Below, piece after piece: positions 35,659 to 47,961 of a DNA stretch of 64,000 nt. The notes under the pieces were generated by a model. The model did not search any database, had not been told where the DNA came from, and saw only the letters and a program-made list of their open reading frames with translations. A program made the translations under genes and the position numbers. Every line of letters begins with the position of its first letter. Position 1 is the first letter of the stretch. The DNA is from Planctomycetota bacterium (GTDB taxonomy: Bacteria > Planctomycetota > Planctomycetia > Planctomycetales > Planctomycetaceae), in the NCBI GenBank assembly GCA_027618475.1, contig JAQCEJ010000012.1:1-64000 (forward strand), given 5' to 3'.

Positions 35659-37503
35659 TCAATTCCTTATCGCTTCGACGGCGAGTTTTTGGAAGTCGGC
35701 GCGGAGGTCGTTGGCGTCGCCGCCGGCGAAGCCCTGGCGAGCGATCAATAACACGAAGATCGTCTCTTGCGTGGGATCGATCCATCCCTGCGTGCCGAAG
35801 GCGCCGCCGTGGCCGAAGGTGCCGGGGGAGAGCATGCCGGTCGCTCCCTGCGGTTCCATCACCAAGGCAAAACCGAGTCCCCATTCGCTGCCGGGGGTGA
35901 AGCCCAACGGCTTGGGAACATCACCGGTCTGCACCGACGTCATTTCGGCGACCGCTTCCTGCGAGAGAATTCGCTTGCCGTTCAATTCGCCCCCGTTGAG
36001 CGTCATTTGATAAAATCGTACCAGGTCGCCCGCGGTCGATGACAACCCTCCCGAGGGATTCGGCGTTTCCTCGACGCCGATCCAGCTTTCGCCCGGTTCG
36101 ATCTCCTTCTTATCCTCCGTTGGCTTGTAGACGACCGCCGTGCGGGCCCGTTGTTCGGATGTCGGGAAGAATGTCGTTTCGTGCATGTCCAGCGGAGAGA
36201 AAATACGCTCGGTGAGAAATTCATCGAACGCTTGCTCCGACACGATTTCCACAATGCGACCGGCGACGGTGAGGCCGGGACCGTATTGCCACTTCGAACC
36301 GGGTTCGAATGCCAGTTCGGAGTGGGCCAGGTCTTCAGCGCTCTTGGCGAGCGTTCCCGTTGTCCGTTGATCACTCACCAGGCCGTTCGTGTGCCGTAAA
36401 CAATCACGAATCGTGATCTCGCGAGACGGTTTCTTGCCCCCCTTGAGCTTTGTTTCCTTGAACGACGGAATGTATTTCGAAACCGGGTCGTCGAGATCGA
36501 GTTTCCCTTCATCACGAAGAATCATGACGGCGGCAGCCGTAATCGGTTTTGTCATCGACGCGATCCGAAAGATCGTATCGGGGGCCATGTCGCGATTGGC
36601 GGCGACGTCGGCTTTCCCGACGGCACCAACATGCACGACGCGGCCACGCCGGGCGACCAGTGTCACCGCGCCGGAGGTCTGTTTCTGCTCGACGAATTCG
36701 CGCATCCGTTCGTCGATTTTCTTGAGCGCCTCGGCGTCCATACCCGATTCCGCCGCAATACCGTCAACGATCAAACCGGCGTCGCGGTCGGTCACTGTGA
36801 CGAGTACATCTTGCGGATCTTCGGTCAGGATCAATCCGCGCCATCGCACCTCTTGGGGGACCGTGTTGGAGTGCAACTGCAAACCGATCGGTCCTGCTTC
36901 GCAGAGTTCAGGCTGTGGATCGGACCAGTCGGCGACCAACCGGCCGTTAACGACATGGCGAATACGATTACCGATCGCCAGGATCTCCATCCGGTTCCAG
37001 TCGTGTTGCGATCCGGCGCTTTTGGCGATACCGAGTTTATCCTGATAGACGCTGTTACGGCGGAACAGGTCGTAATAGCCATACCCTGACGGGTACATCA
37101 CGAGATGCCCCTGATAGGTGAAGGGGCCTTCGTCCTTTTCGATGACCGTTCCCCACAGTGAAATCCCCGAATGCATTTCGCTGGTGACGAGTTTACTCTC
37201 GAAGATCAGCCGCAGGTTGCGATATTTCTCTTTTGTGAGCAGATACGTGCTCGATTTGGGGGCGTTTTTGTCGTCGTTTCTGCCGACAATCTCCCCCTCT
37301 TCGATCGAGAAATATTTACCGATGTGCCCTTCCCAGCCGTCGAAGTTTTTGCCGTTAAACAGGCGAAGGGGCTGTTCCCCTTCGGGAAGTCTGGAGACTT
37401 GAGATTCGCTCCACTCGTCACCACGCACCGATGGCAATTCGACCATCGATTGCACGAAGAATAACAGTGACAGCGCAACGCAAGAGGTACTTCGAGCGAA
37501 CAT
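35659..37503 (-). CDS. DUF1080 / serine beta-lactamase-fold fusion protein, exported
   Basis: 614 residues with a signal peptide (about 1-28). Residues about 45-225 form a DUF1080-like (3-keto-disaccharide hydrolase-type) lectin-fold domain: LRLFNGKNFDGWEGHIGK, GEIVGRNDD and LHSNTVPQEVRWRGLIL. Residues about 255-610 form a class C beta-lactamase/penicillin-binding-fold domain with ASMTKP (SxxK), WQYGPG in the YxN position (Tyr kept, Asn replaced by Pro) and GTFGHGGAFG as the third motif. Likely an esterase or peptidase coupled to a carbohydrate-binding module; resistance function is not implied. Neighbour of the exported esterase gene. Confidence 0.85.
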   Translation of the reverse strand: MFARSTSCVALSLLFFVQSMVELPSVRGDEWSESQVSRLPEGEQPLRLFNGKNFDGWEGHIGKYFSIEEGEIVGRNDDKNAPKSSTYLLTKEKYRNLRLIFESKLVTSEMHSGISLWGTVIEKDEGPFTYQGHLVMYPSGYGYYDLFRRNSVYQDKLGIAKSAGSQHDWNRMEILAIGNRIRHVVNGRLVADWSDPQPELCEAGPIGLQLHSNTVPQEVRWRGLILTEDPQDVLVTVTDRDAGLIVDGIAAESGMDAEALKKIDERMREFVEQKQTSGAVTLVARRGRVVHVGAVGKADVAANRDMAPDTIFRIASMTKPITAAAVMILRDEGKLDLDDPVSKYIPSFKETKLKGGKKPSREITIRDCLRHTNGLVSDQRTTGTLAKSAEDLAHSELAFEPGSKWQYGPGLTVAGRIVEIVSEQAFDEFLTERIFSPLDMHETTFFPTSEQRARTAVVYKPTEDKKEIEPGESWIGVEETPNPSGGLSSTAGDLVRFYQMTLNGGELNGKRILSQEAVAEMTSVQTGDVPKPLGFTPGSEWGLGFALVMEPQGATGMLSPGTFGHGGAFGTQGWIDPTQETIFVLLIARQGFAGGDANDLRADFQKLAVEAIRN

Positions 37504-37630
37504 GAGACGTCTCCTGGAAACGGGGCGAAGGGATCGTTCGACGCTGATCTCAGCCGTTTGATCGTACCAGTGATGTCAGCACGCCGCAAGCGGCGCGCGA
37601 GCCCGTCCTTGCACCGCGGTTCGACGCCGA

Positions 37631-39142
37631 CTATTGCTGACTAAACGTCTGATCGCGGAGGCCATCGGTGTATTCGACGTCGGCGACGTCGTCCAGTCCG
37701 CCGGTAAGCAGCAAACCATCGACCAAGGCGTTGGCTTGTCGCAGGTCGAGTTGCCGGTTGACGTAATCGAGATTCGTGTCGAGGTATGTCCGGCGAACCA
37801 GGTAGACCGAAAAGAAATTGAATTCACCCAGATCGTACGCTTTTTCTGCGAGTTCCAGCGTTTCGCTCGCACGCGGCAGAATTTCAGATTGATAGCGTTC
37901 GACGGCGACCCGCGCGACGTCATAATCGCTGCGGACTTTCGCCAGCCGCGACTTGATCGAGTTACCGATTCGTTCGACGTTTTGAGAGGCGCGAACCAAC
38001 TCGGCATTAGCGGCGGTGATGTTACCCTGATTGCGGTTATAAATCGGCAACGGCAACCCGACTTGTGTGTTAACGAAAAAGTCCTGGTTTGTGGCGTAGT
38101 CCTTTCCCGCACCAAAGTACAACGTAACGTTCGGTATCGCCTGCGCCAATTGCCGCTCGTAATACAACTGAGCCCGCGTTAACCGCGACTGCGCCGCCTG
38201 AAGTTCGGGACTCACCGCCAGTAACTTCTGTTCGGTCGCTTCCCAGTCGCGGTCCATTTCCGCGAAACCGAGTTCTCCTTCGAGCGGCCGGGGCGCCATG
38301 TCGGGGAGTCCGACCATGGAGACCATTTGTTTCCATGCATTGTGATAGACGATCTCGGCCTGCTGCCGCATCATCAATATCTGATTGAGTTGAATCTCAG
38401 CCTGCAGAATTTCGGGCTTGGCCCCTTCTTTGGCATCGAATCGCAACCTGGCGACACGAACCCCTTCGTTGGCGACTCTTTCGAAATCCAACGCGAGTTC
38501 CATACGTCGCTGTGCGGCGAGTGCGGTGTAGAAGAGTTGCCGCAGATCGGTCAACACGCGATAACGCTGTGTTTCGACGTCGAGCAATTTCGTCTGAACT
38601 TCCTGCCGCAACACGTCGCGGTTCTTTTGCAGTTTGTCGCCGGTGACAACCTCCTGCTCGACGAAGCCGGTATGCTGATCGGTCCCGCGGTCGGCCAACT
38701 GCATTGCGTTATAACCGACCGTCGGATTCGGACTAAGCCCGACCTGACAGCGAAACCCTTCGGCCTTATGTGCAATCGCCGTCGCTTGCAGAATCGCGGG
38801 ATTATGTTCCTGAGCGAGTTCTTCGAGTTGCGCAAGCGTGATGGGACCGGTTGCCACGATAACGTCGTTCGAGTCCAACGACTCAGGCAGGAAATCGTCT
38901 TCGATTGGTGTTTCCGCCGAGACAGGAATGATCGGCGAATTCTCGGAGGCATCGCGTGACGCCCTCTTCGTCTTATCGATCGGTTCCTGATGTGCTTCTA
39001 CCGAAGCAACGGCCTGCGCCGCCAACCGGGGACTCATTCCCCGTGGCCGAAGATGAACCGAACTGTTCGTCGACTGACACCCCGTAGAGAGCCCGATCAA
39101 AAGCAAACATGCGGCGTCGAGATACCGCGAACGATCGTTCAT
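37631..39142 (-). CDS. TolC-family outer-membrane channel, probable lipoprotein
   Basis: 503 residues. MNDRSRYLDAACLLLIGLSTGCQ is too long to be a simple leader and ends in a lipobox cysteine (STGC). The rest shows the two long coiled-coil repeats of outer-membrane efflux proteins: GPITLAQLEELAQEHNPAIL begins repeat one, and TNQDFFVNTQVGLPLPIYNRN with SYDVARVAVERYQSEILPRA-like helices forms repeat two. GGAG lies eight bases from the chosen ATG, and the longer upstream frame is rejected. No adaptor or pump gene adjoins it, so it may serve a distant system. Confidence 0.87.
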   Translation of the reverse strand: MNDRSRYLDAACLLLIGLSTGCQSTNSSVHLRPRGMSPRLAAQAVASVEAHQEPIDKTKRASRDASENSPIIPVSAETPIEDDFLPESLDSNDVIVATGPITLAQLEELAQEHNPAILQATAIAHKAEGFRCQVGLSPNPTVGYNAMQLADRGTDQHTGFVEQEVVTGDKLQKNRDVLRQEVQTKLLDVETQRYRVLTDLRQLFYTALAAQRRMELALDFERVANEGVRVARLRFDAKEGAKPEILQAEIQLNQILMMRQQAEIVYHNAWKQMVSMVGLPDMAPRPLEGELGFAEMDRDWEATEQKLLAVSPELQAAQSRLTRAQLYYERQLAQAIPNVTLYFGAGKDYATNQDFFVNTQVGLPLPIYNRNQGNITAANAELVRASQNVERIGNSIKSRLAKVRSDYDVARVAVERYQSEILPRASETLELAEKAYDLGEFNFFSVYLVRRTYLDTNLDYVNRQLDLRQANALVDGLLLTGGLDDVADVEYTDGLRDQTFSQQ

Positions 39143-39402
39143 CAAGCAGACTCCATTCCATCGAGGAGGATTCCTCTCTCCGGTAATATCGGAAAGACCG
39201 GTTGTAACAACCGTATTCAATCTGCTGATAAAAGGCATGCAAACGATTATCACGCCGCGCAACTGTTGTAATCGTTAAAGTTTAACAGCGATGTATCGAT
39301 TGTTGTCGCGGCGGTGTCGTTACGAAAAAGCTCTCGATTGGTGAACCGGTACAGGTTATCGTTCGTACAACAGGATGTCTGTAATACTGATCCGGAGCCA
39401 AG

Positions 39403-40842
39403 ATGTCCGACAACCCAAAAGAAAAGCCGATCGATATCCCACGCCAGCCGTTATTCGTGCGGCTGTTGCGGTGGCGATTTGTCATCCCGGCGGCTGTGAT
39501 TGTTGGGTTGATCGTCTCCCCGTTCGCCTATTTTCAACACCTGGTCAACCAAATTCCCGATATCGGTGATCCGTTCGATGTGGAGGCCTTCGGAACAGTA
39601 AAGATCGTCGACGAAGAGAATGGCTGGCTCGACTACGAAGCGGCGTACAAGATGCTGACGCCCTTACCCGATATTCCAGGCCGTGACATCCAGAAGGAGT
39701 ATGACGAAGCTCTGGACAACGGCTGGCAGGTGGCGACAGATGTCATTCGCGAATGGGTCGCCGACAACCGTCCCGCTTTGGCGCGCTGGAAACAGGGGAC
39801 GGAGAAACCTGATTTTCTCATTCAACAACCAAAAGATTTACATTTCGGACTTCTGATCCCCGATGTGCAAGCGTTCCGAGAAATCGCAAGACTGTCGCAG
39901 TTGGAATGGTCGCGGCTGCTGATTGAAGGAAATGTCGCCGAGGCATGGATCGGGATACGAACGTTGTACCGCTCCAGCCGGCAATTCGTACGTCATGGCA
40001 CGCCGATGCAACGCATGCTTGGCGCGGTCTATCTCGCCATCAGCATCAAGGGACTTGAAGACTTAACTCAACACCCTGCGACGACGGAAACCATGCTGCA
40101 CGAAATCTTGGATGAGGTGCACCGCACGTATCGTCAGACGCCTCCCAAGTCAGTGTTCGTCAAATGCGACTATTGGGAATATCAGAATTTGCTGAAAAAA
40201 CCAGATGAGGTCGCGGGGATCTTGAAGCCCGGTAAGAAAGACACACCCGTCGAAAGACTGCTTGTCTGGTTCGTCGTCAAATTCGGCTTCGAACCTCAAA
40301 TGGCACAACGGCTGGCACCCCATTTTTACGCGCGGACGCTCGACCAGATCGATCTGCCGGTGAAAGACCGTCAACCGTGGACCGGAACGTTGACGATGTT
40401 TTCTCCCGATCCGAAGCAGAGTTATCCGGCGGGAATATTGAGTCCCACGGAGATCAACGAGTTTTACATGCAATCAATTCTGGCACGATCGTCGCTGAGA
40501 TCGTGCGACGGAATGGACCAAACGTGCCTCAGAGAGGAAAGCCGTCAATATGCGGTGGAGCTTTGGCTGGCGTTGCAGATTTATGAGCGTCAGAATGGCA
40601 AATATCCCGATACGTTGTCAGAACTCGTCGCTGCCGACATCATCGACTCATTGCCGGTCGATCCGTTCTCGCGCACCGGCGCATCGATGCAATACCGTCG
40701 CGACGGGGACGGTGCCATCATCTGGGGCGTCGGAGAGAACTACATCGACGATGGCGGTCTCATTGGAATCGCCGTTAACAATGAACCGTCCGACATCGGC
40801 ATGCGACTGGGCAACGACAGCGTTGCCGCGAAGAAACCGTAA
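39403..40842 (+). CDS. Membrane-anchored protein of unknown function, first of a tandem pair
   Basis: 479 residues. PIDIPRQPLFVRLLRW precedes one membrane helix (about 26-43), so most of the protein is probably outside. QIPDIGDPFDVEAFGTV follows. The middle is helical and charged. The end, LALQIYERQNGKYPDTLSELV...DPFSRTGASMQYRRDGDGAIIWGVGEN, resembles the C-terminal part of pseudopilin-like exported proteins common in planctomycetes. Starts with GGAG five bases before the ATG. The next gene is a paralogue starting 12 bases after this stop, so both are probably translated from one transcript. Function unknown. Confidence 0.75.
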   Translation: MSDNPKEKPIDIPRQPLFVRLLRWRFVIPAAVIVGLIVSPFAYFQHLVNQIPDIGDPFDVEAFGTVKIVDEENGWLDYEAAYKMLTPLPDIPGRDIQKEYDEALDNGWQVATDVIREWVADNRPALARWKQGTEKPDFLIQQPKDLHFGLLIPDVQAFREIARLSQLEWSRLLIEGNVAEAWIGIRTLYRSSRQFVRHGTPMQRMLGAVYLAISIKGLEDLTQHPATTETMLHEILDEVHRTYRQTPPKSVFVKCDYWEYQNLLKKPDEVAGILKPGKKDTPVERLLVWFVVKFGFEPQMAQRLAPHFYARTLDQIDLPVKDRQPWTGTLTMFSPDPKQSYPAGILSPTEINEFYMQSILARSSLRSCDGMDQTCLREESRQYAVELWLALQIYERQNGKYPDTLSELVAADIIDSLPVDPFSRTGASMQYRRDGDGAIIWGVGENYIDDGGLIGIAVNNEPSDIGMRLGNDSVAAKKP

Positions 40843-40854
40843 TCACGAGCGACT

Positions 40855-42312
40855 ATGAACGATCACCCCTACAATCCGATCGATATCCCACGCCAGCCGT
40901 TGTTCGTGCGGCTGTTGCGGTGGAAGGTGGTGATTCCGCTGATCGTCGTCTGTTCGATCTTCACCGCACCATTAATGTATCGGCAGTGGCTTCTGAGCCA
41001 AATCCCCGACATCGGCGATCCGTTTGATGTGGAAGCGTTCGGAACCGTCGAGCTGGCGGATGAAGAGAACGCAAAGTTCGACTACGAAGCGGCGGTGGCG
41101 ATGCTGGTGCCGTTGCCGGAGATTATCGACAAAGACTCGCCTTATGGAGAGAGCATTGCAGGGGATGTTCAGCAGCACGCCTTGGACAACGGCTGGGAAG
41201 CCGCCGCACCCGAAATCCAACAGTGGGTGGAAGACAATCGACCGGCGATGGAGCGATGGAAGGCGGGGACTGAAAAGCCTGGCTTTCTCTATTACCAACC
41301 CAAGGACGTCAATTTAGAGACTTCGTTTGAATTATATCAAAGTATAAGAGAATTCTATCGCTTGGCTAAGCTGGAATCCTCCCGACTCCTCAGCGAAGGG
41401 GAACCGGAACAGGCCTGGATTTGGTCGCAGGCGACCATCAGTTGCAGCCGACACTTCGGACAACACGGCGGAATATTTGAGCGAACTCTCGGGATGGCAA
41501 TTCACGCCGTTGGTGTCGTTACCGAGAAAATAATCGTTGATGATCCACTGACCTCGGAGGCTCTGCTCAGCAAAATGCTCGCTTACGTTCAGCAAAAGTA
41601 TTCGGAATCTGCAGCGAATTCCACCGCCATTAAATGGGAATATTTGTGGATCAAAAATTCGATCCATGACGACAAAATCGTTGATGATTGGATCGTAATC
41701 CACACGGCTCTCGAAAAAGAACAATTTCGGTTATATCGATGGTACAAGATCGAACCAATGTTAAGTCAATTGGTGTCGCAACAGTATGTTGCCAACGTTC
41801 TCGATCAAATCGACCTTCCTTTGCGAGAACGCCAGCAACGAACGACAAATCTCGAACTGTTTTTGCGAGATCCTGGTACGGCATATAAAGCTGAAATGTT
41901 GCATCCAGACAAAATCGAGAGGCTATTCTCGCAAACGATTGTGTTGCGTCAGTTGCAACCCGACTTTTCGAAACCTGTATTTAGTCGCGCCTGCTTCCAG
42001 GAACAGGCCCGTCAATACTCACTCGAACTCTGCATCGCTCTGCAAATCTACCACCGCCGACACGACCATTATCCCGCAACACTCGATGAACTCGTCCACG
42101 ATCAAATCCTCGACGAAATCCCCCTCGATCCCTTCTCCCCCACAGGCGAACGAATGCGATATCGCCTTTACAACGGCGAAGCCTACGTCTGGAGCATCGG
42201 CGAAAACGGCGTCGACGACGGTGGATTGTATGTCGACTCCGACGACATCGCCAAAAAAATGCTCGACACCGGTCTGCGACTGGGTGATAGCGTCGAAGCA
42301 AGAAAACCCTGA
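40855..42312 (+). CDS. Membrane-anchored protein of unknown function, second of a tandem pair
   Basis: 485 residues. The first 60 residues repeat the paralogue upstream almost exactly: PIDIPRQPLFVRLLRW, one membrane helix (about 24-40), QIPDIGDPFDVEAFGTV. The middle has diverged widely. The end again reads LALQIYHRRHDHYPATLDELVHD (paralogue: ERQNGKYPDTLSELVAAD), DPFSPTGERMRYRLYNGEAYVWSIGEN. A 48-base block at 40876-40923 differs from 39427-39474 at one base only. No catalytic motif was recognised. Probably membrane-bound with an exported domain. Confidence 0.75.
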   Translation: MNDHPYNPIDIPRQPLFVRLLRWKVVIPLIVVCSIFTAPLMYRQWLLSQIPDIGDPFDVEAFGTVELADEENAKFDYEAAVAMLVPLPEIIDKDSPYGESIAGDVQQHALDNGWEAAAPEIQQWVEDNRPAMERWKAGTEKPGFLYYQPKDVNLETSFELYQSIREFYRLAKLESSRLLSEGEPEQAWIWSQATISCSRHFGQHGGIFERTLGMAIHAVGVVTEKIIVDDPLTSEALLSKMLAYVQQKYSESAANSTAIKWEYLWIKNSIHDDKIVDDWIVIHTALEKEQFRLYRWYKIEPMLSQLVSQQYVANVLDQIDLPLRERQQRTTNLELFLRDPGTAYKAEMLHPDKIERLFSQTIVLRQLQPDFSKPVFSRACFQEQARQYSLELCIALQIYHRRHDHYPATLDELVHDQILDEIPLDPFSPTGERMRYRLYNGEAYVWSIGENGVDDGGLYVDSDDIAKKMLDTGLRLGDSVEARKP

Positions 42313-42565
42313 AGCGAAGACGTTGCCAGAGCGTCGATATTCGCAATACCGTTGTTGCGGTCTATGTGGACCTACTGAATTTCGTCACCGGCATCATTGA
42401 ATTTTTGAACAGATTAATTATTCTATGTGAATAGGTGTCATCTGTCGGTCTGCCGCATCTCTATAAACATTTTCATAACCCTCTGGATGGCCACATTTCT
42501 GGAGAATTCAGGCGGTGATTCCGTCGCCAACCGGGTTATGGAACCAGGTTCAGGTCAGTGTCATT

Positions 42566-43231
42566 ATGCCCATACGTGTTGCCTGTCCCGACTGCGCACA
42601 GGAATACCAGCTCAAAGACGAGTTGGCGGGGAAAAAAGTTCGCTGCAAGAACTGCCAGGCTATCGTGCCTGTGCCCGCGGCGGCAAAGCCCAAAGTCGAA
42701 TTCGATGAGGTTGAATTCGAAGATGAATTTGGTGATGAAATTGATTTCGACGGAGTCGAACTTGAAGAACGTCGGGCTCAACGAGTTAAACGTCCAACCC
42801 GCGTGAAATCGAAACCGGTCAAGAAGAAAAGAAAAAAGCGTCGCCGTTATGATGACGACCTGGAACCAGGAGACCGCTGGTTTAATCAATCGGTAAAACT
42901 CACCCTGATTGCAGGGGGAGCGAACCTGTTATTGGCGATATTACTCGTCGTTACCAAATCGCCAGACTTAAAGGCTTTCGTTCCCCTAGCGGGATTATTT
43001 TCAATCTTCCCCGGCAGCATCATGATCATCGCCGGCGGACTCTGGAATCTCTCCATCGCTTTGGAAGAGGATGCCATGTGCCTGATATTATGGTTTTTCC
43101 TACCGTTCTATTCTCTCTATTACATTCTCACACGGTGGGATCAGTGCGCTCGCCCCGTATTGATCCAATTCATGGGGATGGCCATCATTTTTTCATTCAT
43201 ACTCAATACATTTGCCATACAAGGGATCTGA
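42566..43231 (+). CDS. Zinc-ribbon membrane protein of unknown function
   Basis: 221 residues from the ATG at 42566. RVACPDCAQEYQLKDELAGKKVRCKNC (in two CxxC steps, about 4-30) is an MJ0042-type zinc ribbon. An acidic stretch (EFDEVEFEDEFGDEIDF) and a strongly basic stretch (KRPTRVKSKPVKKKRKKRRR) follow. Three or four hydrophobic helices make up residues about 110-221. Longer starts upstream would add a non-family leader. The arrangement suggests a cytoplasmic head with membrane anchor; the job is unknown. Confidence 0.75.
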   Translation: MPIRVACPDCAQEYQLKDELAGKKVRCKNCQAIVPVPAAAKPKVEFDEVEFEDEFGDEIDFDGVELEERRAQRVKRPTRVKSKPVKKKRKKRRRYDDDLEPGDRWFNQSVKLTLIAGGANLLLAILLVVTKSPDLKAFVPLAGLFSIFPGSIMIIAGGLWNLSIALEEDAMCLILWFFLPFYSLYYILTRWDQCARPVLIQFMGMAIIFSFILNTFAIQGI

Positions 43232-43255
43232 CGGATAGGGTGTATATCAAAGCCA

Positions 43256-46119
<2,864 letters not shown>

Positions 46120-46171
46120 CGAGCCAATGGCATGAATTCCTTGTGATTCGAATGGCGTCGACCGGTTCTCT

Positions 46172-47281
46172 TTAGTGATCCTGGGCCAACGGCATGATGA
46201 CATACGTGTATGACTCTCCGACTTTGAAGACCGCGGCACTTTGCGGATCGATCAGACAGAAATGGACCTGCGTCTCTGCATCAAGCACGCGCAAGAACTC
46301 GGCAAGAAACCGTGGATCGAACGTGATCTTCATCTCTGAACCAGAGTATGAAATGGGATGTTCAACCCTCGATTCGCCGATGTCAGGTGCTTTACTGACC
46401 AGCGTCAGTGTGTCGGCGGAAAACTCGAAGTCGACGCCTCTGCTTTCCTGGTCGGTCACAATCTGTGCCTGACGCACCGTTGAATAAAACGGTCCCGCCA
46501 CGAGTTCGATTGTTGCGTTGAATTCTTTGGGAATCACGTCCTGATAACGCGGGAACCGCCCGTCAACCACCCGGCTGTAGAGTGTTGACTGTCCGGCTTG
46601 CACAACGACGTCGTTTCCGCGTACGGCCAGTTTGACCTGCTCGTCACCTTCAGCGAGGCTCTTTTCCAACAGACTCATTGCTCGATGGGGAATGACCGGG
46701 CTGTTCGTCTCTCCAACGGTTCCGTGTACGGTACATGGGGAACTGATGACCGACAGTCGTCGACTGTCGGTCGCCGCCATCGTGACGGAATCGCCGCCGA
46801 GATCGACCAGCACGCCCCCTAGTGCATAACGAGTGCTTTCGACGTCACATGAAAAGATCGTGCGGCGAATCATTTCGCGGAAAGTTGCCGCGTCGATGAG
46901 ATGATAGTTTTCTTCGGAAAACGCAGCGATTGTCGGAAATTCACTGGGATCCTGAACCGCAAGTCGAAAACGGCTGCGTCCCCCTTTGACGATGAGGGCT
47001 TCAGGCGTGACCTCGAGTGCAACGCGTTCGTCGGGGATTTCGCGGAGAATCGACTGCAGTCGGGCGGTGTGTAGTAAAACTTCGCCCGATTGGTCCGACT
47101 CGCAATCTTTGATCACGTGGCGAATGCTGGTCTCGAGATCGGTTCCGATCAGAGAGATTTCGGAATCGGTGACCTGCAATTTGACGTTTTTCAGGATCTC
47201 CTTCGGTGTGCGAGCCGGAACCGCGCCGCTTACAATTTGCAAAGCCGACGAGAGCGACCCGCGATGGCAATTTAGCTTCAT
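46172..47281 (-). CDS. dnaN: DNA polymerase III sliding clamp subunit beta
   Basis: Ring-shaped processivity clamp, 369 residues, the normal length. KLNCHRGSLSSALQIVSGAVPARTPKEILKNVKLQ is the N-terminal domain 1; SRYALGG-like STRYALGGVLVDLG is the domain 2 signature; and YVIMPLAQDH ends with the usual VIMPL motif of the hydrophobic cleft. AAGGA sits seven bases upstream of ATG 47281; the ATG five codons earlier overlaps that site. dnaN, dciA and gyrB run in the same direction with short gaps, so they probably share transcription. dnaA and recF are not adjacent. Confidence 0.97.
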   Translation of the reverse strand: MKLNCHRGSLSSALQIVSGAVPARTPKEILKNVKLQVTDSEISLIGTDLETSIRHVIKDCESDQSGEVLLHTARLQSILREIPDERVALEVTPEALIVKGGRSRFRLAVQDPSEFPTIAAFSEENYHLIDAATFREMIRRTIFSCDVESTRYALGGVLVDLGGDSVTMAATDSRRLSVISSPCTVHGTVGETNSPVIPHRAMSLLEKSLAEGDEQVKLAVRGNDVVVQAGQSTLYSRVVDGRFPRYQDVIPKEFNATIELVAGPFYSTVRQAQIVTDQESRGVDFEFSADTLTLVSKAPDIGESRVEHPISYSGSEMKITFDPRFLAEFLRVLDAETQVHFCLIDPQSAAVFKVGESYTYVIMPLAQDH

Positions 47282-47429
47282 GGCGGCATCCTTCATTGAT
47301 TACGAGACATGATCTGTAAAATTCGCTTATGGCGATGTGGGTTCACGCAGCAGGCAACAACACCGTTCCGTATTTTATCGATGTCGAGCATCGAGGGATA
47401 TGGTGTGAGCAAAATGAATAGCCTTGCTT

Positions 47430-47760
47430 TTTCTGAGATTCTTCTAATTGTATTTAAGAATATAGTCGTCGTCATTTCATGGTCTGTTGAAACCGTTGAC
47501 GAACCGAGTAAATGTGGCGTAAGTCTATGATGTAAATAATTTTAATTCAATTCAATCGACAATACAAAACGACAAGAATTCGTTGATAACCTGTCACCGA
47601 AAGATGATGCCCATTGGTCAATTGGTTCATCCCGGTGTGAATTAGGGCGGGTTGTTGATAACCCACGTTGTGGATCAACCGTTATTGACAAATTCTCAAC
47701 AAGTTCTGCACGATCGATGTCGACAACCGGGATACTCTAAACGAAGGTGAATCGATAGCA
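47430..47760. other. Candidate replication origin region (DnaA-box-like cluster with AT-rich tract)
   Basis: Part of the 680-base gap between dnaN and trpB. An AT-rich tract runs about 47430-47580. Next to it are DnaA-box-like 9-mers, compared with TTATCCACA: TTATCAACA on the minus strand (47653-47661, one mismatch), TGATCCACA minus (47669-47677, one mismatch), TTATTGACA plus (47682-47690, two), TTATCAACG minus (47580-47588, two) and TTCTCAACA plus (47693-47701, two). An imperfect hairpin spans about 47650-47680. Position beside dnaN-dciA-gyrB fits an origin, but dnaA is absent here, so this is a candidate only. Confidence 0.4.
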
Positions 47761-47840
47761 CTCACACGTATTGATGGGTTAAACAGGTGCCACATTGGTT
47801 CTCAGCATCAACATTTGGTCGCACTGTTTGTCTCGATGAA

Positions 47841-47869
47841 TTGACCTGATGTCTCCCCCTCAGAATAAT
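47841..47869 (+). promoter_or_regulatory. Sigma70-type promoter for trpBA
   Basis: TTGACC (47841-47846, five of six consensus bases), 17-base spacer, AATAAT (47864-47869, five of six). The predicted transcript would have a leader of about 85 bases before the trpB ATG; no leader-peptide attenuator was seen in it. Confidence 0.6.
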
Positions 47870-47961
47870 GGAGTTTCTGTCTCAATGGGGAATTCAGTCG
47901 AATAACTTAATAAACCCGTATTTTAGATCGAACGGATGTGAATTGAAATGGAAGAAGCAAA

